In this document: in pieces, positions 38,896 to 48,400 of the stretch
How positions within the stretch are numbered: the stretch's first letter is position 1
How the letters are laid out: every line of letters begins with the position of its first letter
NCBI GenBank assembly: GCA_905221605.1
Contig: CAJNDS010000297.1
Coordinates: 79,501 to 143,500 of the forward strand
Length of the DNA: 64,000 nucleotides
Source: Symbiodinium natans
Taxonomy: Eukaryota; Sar; Dinophyceae; Suessiales; Symbiodiniaceae
Reading direction: 5' to 3'
The notes under the pieces: generated by a model
What the model saw: the letters and a program-made list of their open reading frames with translations, nothing else
Told to the model about the DNA's origin: nothing
The model's database searches: none
Made by a program: the position numbers and the translations under genes

Positions 38896-39068
38896 CTCAT
38901 CCCTGGAGTGTCCCTGGCGTGCCCAAACTCTAGAGTGTTGCTGGAGTGCCCAACCCCAGAGTCTCCCTGGAGTGCCCACCCCCAGAGTGTCCCCGGAGTG
39001 CCCAGCCCCAGAGTCTTCCTGAAGTGCCCAACCCCAGAGTCTCCCTGGAGAGCCCAACAACCCCAGAG
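38896..39068. repeat. 26-bp minisatellite, about 6-7 copies
   Basis: Units like CTGGAGTGCCCAACCCCAGA plus GTCTCC. Because 26 is not a multiple of three, all frames cycle through the same three peptides and both strands look open. Confidence 0.9.
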
Positions 39069-39180
39069 TATCTCTACCAAGAGAGGGTGGGGATGTTCGA
39101 AGTAAAATATTTTTTTGTGGGGGGTTCTCAAGAAGACAGTAGATAGTTCCAAAAGTCGCAAGCGTCATCCCCTCCTGTAT

Positions 39181-39199
39181 GGGGGGGGGGGGGGGGGGA
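39181..39199. repeat. Poly-G run
   Basis: Nineteen G in a row. Confidence 0.95.
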
Positions 39200-39253
39200 G
39201 GAGGAGAGGGATCCTTTTCAGGGAAACCGCAACCCTTAAGGTGCCTAAACCCT

Positions 39254-39365
39254 CTAGGATGCCCAGTAGTGCCCTTATTCCCTTTTTTGGGGGGTTAGGT
39301 TCCCTTATAAACCCCTTTAAGCAAAAAGGGTACCCTTTTTAATCCTGGGTTACTGAGCATCCTAG
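39254..39365 (+). mobile_element. Family B element (copy B4)
   Basis: CTAGGATGCCCAGTAGTGCC to GGTTACTGAGCATCCTAG. CCTAAACCCT stands on both sides, so a telomere-like heptamer was the target or was duplicated on insertion. Confidence 0.95.
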
Positions 39366-39401
39366 CCCTAAACCCTAAACCCACGCTGCCGTTGGGATCA
39401 G

Positions 39402-39450
39402 GTGGACCTCGCGCGCTTGCTGGTGGAGGCAGGCGCCGACCAGAACGACA
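39402..39450 (+). CDS. Ankyrin exon, VDLARLLVEAGADQND
   Basis: Forty-nine nt after GGGATCAG; donor GACA before GCTGCT. CCCTAAA copies left, TTTAGGG array right (39468-39523). Confidence 0.88.
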
Positions 39451-42400
39451 GCTGCTAAGCTGGAGGAAGGTTTAGGGTTTAGGGTTTAGGGTTTAGGGTT
39501 TAGGGTTTAGGGTTTAGGGTTTAGGAGACAACTCCACGGGCTCCATGCCCTATACTCTTTCTGCGATGGTCTGGATTGCTGGATTGTCAGCTCAAAGGAG
39601 ACATTTCCTAGATTCAGCGTTTAGGCCTTAGGGTTCAGGGTTTAGGGTTTCGGGTTTAGGGTTTAGGGCTTAGGAGAAGCGAGCTCGAGCCCTGGAAACA
39701 TGACCCCACGGCCCAAAGAAAGGCAACTCGGCTCTCCATGCTGGCAACGCGCATTGCGACGTTGTACGGCTGCTGCTGAGAGAGAAGGCGGACAAACACG
39801 GCCAGACTCAACGGATCACTGCTATTCAGGCGGCCTCCACGCACCTAGGGTGCATTGTCTGAAGGATGCCGGGGGGTTTAGCAGCACATGATTATATGGC
39901 TTTATTCTCATATTATATGGTATTTGACTATGGCATTTTGGCATGTTGTTCTTATTCTTCTTGTTATTCTTATTATTCTTCTTATTCTTATTATTCGTAT
40001 TATTCTTCTTCTTCTTGTTATTACTTGTTCTTTTTATGTTTTGGGTGGAAAGGGCCGAGAGGCATGTTTGTCCATGACTTCACGAGACAAGCGAAGGTTT
40101 GATTCCTAAGAATAATTCCCCAAAACCCATACCCCTTAACCTGTAAAAGGAGAATATTCGGAAGGAATTGAAGCCCCGTAATTTCTTTTCAGGGTATGAA
40201 CCCTAAACCCTGAACCGTTCTGCCAAAAGGGGTATGTTGAATATGTCTTATTCTTCCCCCCCGCGACAGCTGAGGAAAGGCCACATGGAATTGCTGCGCC
40301 TGCTGGCCACCCAGTCCACAACAGCCGAAGCTTTGGGTTTAGGGTTTAAGGTTTAGGGCTTAGGGTTTAGGGTTTAGGGTTTAGGGTTTAAGGTTTAGGG
40401 TTTAGGGTTTAGGGTTTTCCTCACTTGGTAGCTGAGTGCTACCCGCTTGCCCTGTTAGGGTTCCGGGTTCCCTTATCAAAAGCACCCTGACTAGGATATG
40501 GTCAGTGGGCCACCCAGTCCCCTAAACCCTAAACCCTAAACTTTCTGGAGTCTCTTGTGGGCCTTTTTCCTTGTGAGGGCTAGAGGCTCCGGGTTAATTC
40601 GGAGGGGTTTAGAGGTTAGGGCTTCTGGGTGCCTTGTCCATCGCTCTGGCTGTCGCCAAGCCCAGATGCAAAAGCGCGTGGCGAAATCCACGCAAGCTTG
40701 CCTTTTGCAGCTCTCTTTGGAAGTATGCCGGCCCTGGGAAAGTGTAATTTCTACGGGGTAGAAGGGCTCTTTGGGGATTATGGCCCATAAAACTTTAAAC
40801 TCAGACCAACACCCCATCCAGACGGAAGGGGCCTGAACTGTAATCCTAGACCCTAAGCCCCCCACACCCCAAAAGCCTAAAAGCCCAAAAGCCGAAGCCT
40901 TCAACCACCCAACAGCCTGAACCCTAACCACCCTAGAGCTAAACCCTAAACCCTGACATCCCTAGAACCCTAAAGCGCCTAAACTCATCCGGAGCCTCGC
41001 CAGCGTGTGCGCCAGCGTGAGAGTCGAAAGCGCCTAAACCCTAAACCTCGCACCCTAAACCCTAAAATCCCAAAAAACAAAAAAACAAACTAAACCCTAA
41101 GATTCCCTAGCACCTACACCCTAAACGCCCTACAGCGCCTAAACCCTCACAGCCGAGGCTCAGTGTTGGGCTGACAAGAACGTTCACGACGGCACCGGGC
41201 TGCTTGGAGTTGTTTTGATGCTTTGGTGGGTTTCGGGACAAAGGGGGTATAGGGTTTTGGGGTTTAGGGTTTAGGGTTAGGGTGGGACAACTTTGGTGGG
41301 TTTCGGGACAAAGGGGGTATAGGGTCTAGGGTTTCTCGGGTTTAGGGTTTTAAGGTTTAGGGTTTAGGGCTTTGAGTTAGGGATTCGGGGGTTTGTGAGA
41401 GTGTCAAGGGGGTTTCAGGGTATCGTGGTTCAGGGGGCTTAGGCTCCCAGCAGCCTTGACGGGGGGAGCTGGGATGGGGGACTGCCTGTAGAGGCTGAGG
41501 TTCAGGCCACTTATTAACCAGTTGTAACTGTACTTACAACTGTACTTATTGCCATGTTAGGGCACTTAAGGGGCTTATAAGTGGGTTATGAGAAGTAGAG
41601 GGGCATTCATGTCGCCACGCAGCCTTTTGGCACATGGTTGGTAGACTCCTGACAGAGTCCGGATTGGGGGGACAAAAGAGTCCCCCTCCTTGACCCTTTA
41701 CCCCTAAAAACCCCTTGAACCCTGAAACCGTTACCCCGTCAAGCCCTGAAAACCCTAAACCCTTAAACTTTGGATGGCCTTTGGCAAACCTTCGCGGTTC
41801 AGAGGTGCTTTCGGGGCTCGCGCGTGGGTGCTCGCACGTGAATCGAAGGTGGACGGCCCTACACTCGGCCTCTGCACACGGGCACCCGGAAGTTGTGCGC
41901 CTTCTGCTGCTGGGATGTGGTCGGAGCAAGTTTTGAAGAACCCTAAGCCCTAAACATTATGCATGTGGGGAGAGTGATGGCATGGAGTTGCGACTTGGAT
42001 GTCGGGACCTTGTCATGAATCCGCGGTACCGCCAGGAATCTCATGGTAGGCGAAGGACGGGCTTCTAGCATTTGCTTCAGGGCGGTTTTTTTACCGTTTA
42101 CGACCTAGACACTAAAAAAAGCTGAACCCTTTAGGGTTTAGGGTTTAGGGTTTAGGGTTGCCAGAAAGGCCTTAACCAAGAGCCATTTGAAGGTTGGAGG
42201 CCGGAGTCAAGCCGAACGCGAGGTCCAAGAAAGGCAAGACAGCTCCTTGCCCTCGCAAGTAACACCTTGTCGGGGTTTTGGGTTTGGGGTTTGGAGTTTG
42301 GGGGTTTTGGGGTTTTGGGGGTTGGGGTTTGGGGTTTTGGGGTTGGGGTTTGGGGTTTTGGGGTTGGGGGTTTTGGGGTTTTGGGGGTTGAGCTTCTTGG

Positions 42401-45400
42401 TGGCCCAGTGGTACCCTTTTCCCCTTTTTTGTTTGGTTCGAGGTTACCTTGCAAAGGTAACGAGCCCAAAAAGGGTGCCCTTGTTGTGATGTGGTTTCTG
42501 AGCTACCACGACACTGTGTACATCAAGTTGTCTAGGACCTAGAGTAGGCTGTTATTCCATTTGTTTAGGGTTGAGGTTCCCTATAAGCCAAATTTAAACC
42601 CCAAAAGGGCACCCTTTCATTGGCTTACTCTTGGCTCTAGAATATAGGTATACATGAAGCTCTACTACTCTTGGGGCTTCCCCGTCTGGGTACCACCGAC
42701 AAAGCGGGGACCGATATTGCCGTTCAAGATCGGAGACCCATTAGAGGGGCCATGATCTGGAAAACCTGCCATACCGTGCATGTTTGCAGTCTAAGAAATA
42801 CTCAAAATACCCTCGGGCATGCGCCCCTCAAAAGAAATGCAGAGGTATGGTAGAATCCTTGCTTAGATTCTCCTTTTAACAGCTTAAGGGGTATGGGCTT
42901 GGGGTATGTTGAGTTATTCCTAGATACGGGGGTTAGGAAGTTTAAGCCCTAAAACTTCAAACCCTAAACCTAAAAACCCTAAACCACAGAAGAAGCTCCG
43001 GTGCCTTCCTTACTCAGCGACTGCTGGACAGGCTCTTCATCTCGGAGTCAAGCGAGGCCACCTCGCTGCTTGCCTCGTCTTCTTGTAGGGTTCTTCGGGG
43101 AGGGTTGGGTTGAGGGTTTCGGGTTTAGGGTTTAGGGTTTAGGGTTTAGGGTTTAGGGTCCATGGGGGGGTAGGTGCCTAGGGAACCTTAGGGAAGCTCA
43201 AGGAGTAGTAGGAAGTATGAGGGAACCCCAAGGTTACAGAACCCTATAATCTTCAGGGGCCCTTCGAGGAAGGGAGGGCGGATCAGGCTAAGGATCTGGC
43301 CGTCGAACCCAACTTATGCGCAGGGTTGCTAAAAAAAAAATGAAGCATAGATATCATACCTCCTAACCCTGCTTCCAAAAAGTCATGAACCTTCAAGCCC
43401 ACAGAGTCCAGTAACCCATGAAGCACATACACGTGAGTTCATAACGTCAGAACGAGTATATGCTTCGAAGTCATATCCTCAATTCGCAAAGTGCGCTGCG
43501 CTTCGTGGGAGTCGGGCCCAGTGAGCACACCTTAAACCCTAAACCCTAAACCCAAGGAAGTGGTGCAGTCGCTGCTCCAGGGCCGAGCCCAGATCGACCT
43601 CCAGTGCAGCAAAGGCAGCCAAACCTCCTCCCCCGCCCAAGCCACTACTGGCTTAAGAACCCCCAAAAAACGATCAAAATGTTCTTCCTTATAAGGCCCC
43701 TAAACCTAAACCCTAAAACCTAAATGTTCTGCCTTAATAAGGGCAATATAGGGGTTTTTAGTTCGACATCCTCCCCCTACCCATGTCTTGGTAGCCCAGA
43801 GGTACACTTCTTCGTTCAAGGTTTCCTTCTAAACTAGTCAATGCAAAAAAAGGCACCCTTATATGGTAGTCTGGTTACTGAGGTACCAAGAAGTGGTACC
43901 CTGTATTGCCACTTGTTTGTGGGGGTTCAGGGTTTCCTTACAGGAAGAGGGCATAGCAAGAACTTAGAGGCACTCCAACCCCCCCCCACCCCACAACAAC
44001 CTCCGGTACCATGCTGGCCCATTCTGCGAGACTCCTAACCCTTAAACCCAAAAGACCTAAATCCTAAACCTTGAACCCAAAAGCCCTAAACTTGAAACCT
44101 CAAACCCAACAGCCCTAAAGCCCTAAACCTTAAACCCAAAAGCCCTAAACCCTAAAGCCTGAAACCCTAAACCTTAAACCCCAAAGAGCGGAGAAGGCAA
44201 GACCGCGCTGCACGTGGCAGCGCGGCGAGGTCACCTTGAAGTCGCCCAGCTGCTGCTGTCCCTTGGAGCGGGGAGGATCCATGGAGGAGATCCGAAAGAT
44301 TTTTTTTAGGGCTGAGGGCTTAGGGTTTAGGGTACCCCGGGATGCTTGGCAGTAAAATGGGAGCCCCCCAATTTTCGGCAACCGATCATGGGGTGGAGTT
44401 TTGGGACTTCGGACGTGTGAATCGAACCCAAGGAACCTGCAACAGAACAGGGGCCAAACTGCTCTGAGCTTGGCATGCATGTATGGCCATGCGAAACTCG
44501 CACGCTTGCTGGTGCAAGCCGGCGCTGACAAGACCATTGGCGACGCCAATGGCCTGACCCCGCTGCATTTGGCATCGGCCCACGCGCACTGCGCGATCGC
44601 GCGCATGCTTCTTGCAGCAGGTGCAGACGTAAGAGCATCTGAAGACACCGGTGTCGTCGCACTGCACTTGGCCGCTGTCCTGGGACACAAAGATGTCGCG
44701 CGTGTCCTGGTCGAAGCAAGAGCCGACAAGAATGTCCGGCAAAACGATGGCTTGACACCACTGTTCCTTGGTAGCCCAGTGGTACCCTCTATCCTTCTTT
44801 TTGGTTCTGGGTTCCCTTGTAAAATAAACCAACGCAAAAAGGGTGCCCTTATTGTAATCATGGTTTTGGGGCTACCAAGGTTCCTGGCGTCTTTCCACGG
44901 CTGCCTCGAGGTTGCACGATTCTTGCTCCACTCCGGGGCTAACCCGGATGTGCCGCAGAACGACGGCTCGACGGCTCTTCTCGTGGCTGCGCACCACGGG
45001 CATGCAGCCATTGTCGGCTCACTACTGGAGGCAGCGGCTGCGACTGACGTGCAGCAGAAGGACATCTGCACACCCAAAAGAACCCCTAAACCGTGAAGGT
45101 GGTTCCAAACATGAGGGCCCCTCTTTATGCCCCCAAACAACTTGTTGAACCCCACGTAAGGCAAAGGCCCACAAAGCCCTCAACCCCCCCGCGCAAATGG
45201 CAAAAAGGATGGCTCTACAGCTCTTCACGTAGCATCGGCGGCAGGGCACGCGGCCATCGTCAGCTTGCTCCTGGCAGCCAGGGCGAACACGACCTTGCGC
45301 CAGAATACAGGCGAAAGCGCGTTGTGTCTGGGCTTTGGATAGGGAGTGAACCCCCCACCCTTGAACCCTAACTGCCGTCGCTGTCGGTACCATAAATGGT

Positions 45401-48400
45401 GCTGTTGAATTACGTGATGTACGAAAGGGTAAGCCCTTTGCACCCCTTTCTATTCCTAGGTTACTCCTGGGTCTAGCAACCCACAACCTAAGGCACTGGG
45501 CAGCGCTGCGCGGACATGTGGCCGGGCTGAGTTGGAAGGATACAGTCTGCCATCTGTCTCGGGGTTGACCCAGTTTAGGGTCTGGGTTTAGGGGTTAGGG
45601 TTTAGGGTTTAGGGTTTAGGGTTTAGGCTGGGTAGACTCCAGTCCAGGAATCGGCGAAGCCTTCTGGAAAGTACCGTATAGTCGAACAGAACTTCCGGCG
45701 AAGCTAAGTATGTTCGATGTTGGAAGCAGATGAATATGACCAGCACAGATGAGAACGAAGCAGAATCAGGAAATGAAGCGAAGTTCAGTTTTCCATTCTG
45801 GTAAGGAGCTGACCACCCAAACAAAAGCACAAAACAGCAGGCATCAATATGAACCCCTTTTGGAACCAGTAACCCTAAACCCTAAACCCCTTTTGGAACC
45901 AGCAGCCCTAAACCCTAAGCCCCTTTTGGACCCAGCAACCTTAAACCCCAAGCCCCTTTTGGAACCCCTTTTGGGAATTCCCAGTAGCCCTAAACCCTAA
46001 ACCCCTTTTGGAACCCCTTAGAATTCCCAGTAACCCTAAACCCTAAACCCTAAACCCCTTTTGGGGAATTCCCAGTAAGGTGGAGGTGGTCGACTTGCTC
46101 CTGCAGGCCGGGCCCGAGAATCACCTGCCGAAGCGGGAGCCTTCCTCTGCAACCTCTACAGGGGGCTTCCTAGTAGGGAGGGGGCGGGGGGGGGGGGGGG
46201 TTTTTAGGGTTTAGGGGGTTTAGGGTTTAGGGTTTAGGGTTTAGGGTTTAGGGTTTAGGGTTTAGGGTTAGGGTTTAGCTGGGGCAGGGCAAAATGGGTT
46301 TAGGGTTCAGGGTTCCGGGTTTGGGGGGGGGGGGGGGGGGGGGGGGTTTTGTGGGAGTGGTGGGATTTGTACAGGGATTCTTGTTCTGATTTAAGGTAAA
46401 TGCCGAGAATTTAGGGGCAGTGGGCATCTTTAAGAAGCAAGATGCACGCAAGGACGAGAGATGTAGGGCTGGTTTGTGAGGCGCCTTTGAGTATGAGCTT
46501 GTTCTGACATGATCATGCTGCTCTTGCGCTGCCAGCCATTCTTCCCACCCCGTCCTTGCCTTCTCGCGCGGGTCTGTCGCAAGTCCTGTACATGTCGTCC
46601 GTCCCTCATGACCCTTACACTTAGGATGCTTGCAGCTGCGACATAACCGTATAGAGGTGGATTGAGCCCTTTAAACCCGAGCCATAAGGTCGGAGAATCA
46701 CCCCCCTTAGGACAACAACACGCAACCCCAGAACTGTAAACCATGGGACTCTGCCTTGAACCCCTGAGGTTGTACCCTTGGGTTTGGTGAGCCGTTTTTT
46801 AAGAACATGAAGGCCATATATGAAGCATATTCAGGGAAGCCTTAAGGGGAACATCCTTAGGGGGTACGAGTCCCCTGAACCCTAAACCCTAAACCCTCTC
46901 TATCCTTTTCGATTTACACCCTATTAACTTATTGGTGCATTTACCCCCCGTTGTTGAGCACTTTTTGGTGCAATCGGCACCGTTCTTGAGCCATTTTTGC
47001 TGCGTCGGCACCGTTCTTGAGCCAATTTTTGGTGCGTCGGCACCGTTCTTGAGCAGTTTTTGGTGCGTCGGCACCGTTCTTGAGCCATTTTTGCTGCGTC
47101 GGCACCGTTCTTGAGCCAATTTTTGGTGCGTCGGCACCGTTCTTGAGCAGTTTTTGGTGCGTCGGCATCGTTCTTGAACCATTTTTGGTGCAATCGGCAC
47201 CGTTCTTGAGCCATTTTTGCTGCGTCGGCACCGTTCTTGAGCCAATTTTTGGTGCGTCGGCACCGTTCTTGAGCAGTTTTTGGTGCGTCGGCACCGTTCT
47301 TGAGCCATTTTTGCTGCGTCGGCACCGTTCTTGAGCCAATTTTTGGTGCATCGGCACCGTTCTTGAGCCATTTTTGGTGCGTCGGCACCGTTCTTGAACC
47401 ATTTTTGGTGCGTCGGCACCGTTCTTGAGCACTTTTTAGTGCGTCGGCACCGTTCTTGAGCCATTTTTGGTGCGTTGGCACCGTTCTTGAGCACTTTTTG
47501 GTGCGTCGGCACCGTTCTTGAGCCATTTGCGTCGGCACCGTTCTTGAGCCATTTTTGGTGCGTCGGCACCGTTCTTGAGCCATTTTGGTGCGTCGGCACC
47601 GTTCTTGAGCCATTTTTGGTGCGTCGGCACCGTTCTTGAGCATTTTTGGTGCGTCGGCACCGTTCTTGAGCCATCTTTCTTGAACCATTTTTGGTGCGTC
47701 GGCACCGTTTTTGTGCCATTTTTGGTGCGTCGGCACCATTCTTGAACCATTTTTGGTGCGTCGGCACCGTTCTTGAGCCATTTTTTGGTGCGCGTCGGCA
47801 CCGTTCTTGAACCTTTTTTGGTGTGTCGGCGCCGTTCTTGAACCATTTTTGGTGCGTCGGCACCGTTCTTGAGCACTTTTTAGTGCGTCGGCACCGTTGT
47901 TGAGTGAACTTGTTATTTCTTGATGTTATTGGATTCTTTGGGTGGGTGGGTTTGTTCCTAAGCCTGGAACCCCCTAATGACCAGTGAATGCTAGAACAGT
48001 GACCCTCGAGACTCTAGACCCTCAACCCTAAACCGTATCATAAAAAGCAAAGCAAAATATACAAAGAAGAAAACTCCCCAGGATAGAGAAACCTAACCCT
48101 AAACTCCCCTAAACCCTAAACCCTAAACCCTAAACCCTAAACCCTAAATACAAAAATCCCAGGAGAGGTGGATGGCTCCTGGCCGCGCAGCATGGCAGGG
48201 CCACCTCGAAGAAGCGACGTCGCTTTTGCAGGCGGAAGCGGCGCCTCGGCTCAGGTTAGGGTTTAGGGTTTAGGGTTTAGGGTTTAGGGTTTAGGGTTTA
48301 GGGTTTAGGGTTTAGGGTTTAGGGTTTAGGGTTTAGGGTTTAGGGTTTAGGGTTTAGGGTTTAGTGGTGTCTGAAGTTGCTCCCCCAAACCTCCCTGCCT

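Noticed and set aside
38746-39168. Proline-rich protein repeats on both strands
   Set aside because: A 26-bp tandem repeat cycles through all frames, producing the same short peptides in every register.
44401-45096. One uninterrupted 231-codon ankyrin protein
   Set aside because: The frame includes 39 codons of a family C element that break the TPLFLAS helix; the spliced form is far more likely.
46889-47876. Several minus-strand frames of 146-324 codons
   Set aside because: They are read-outs of a 31-bp tandem repeat in all registers, not a gene.
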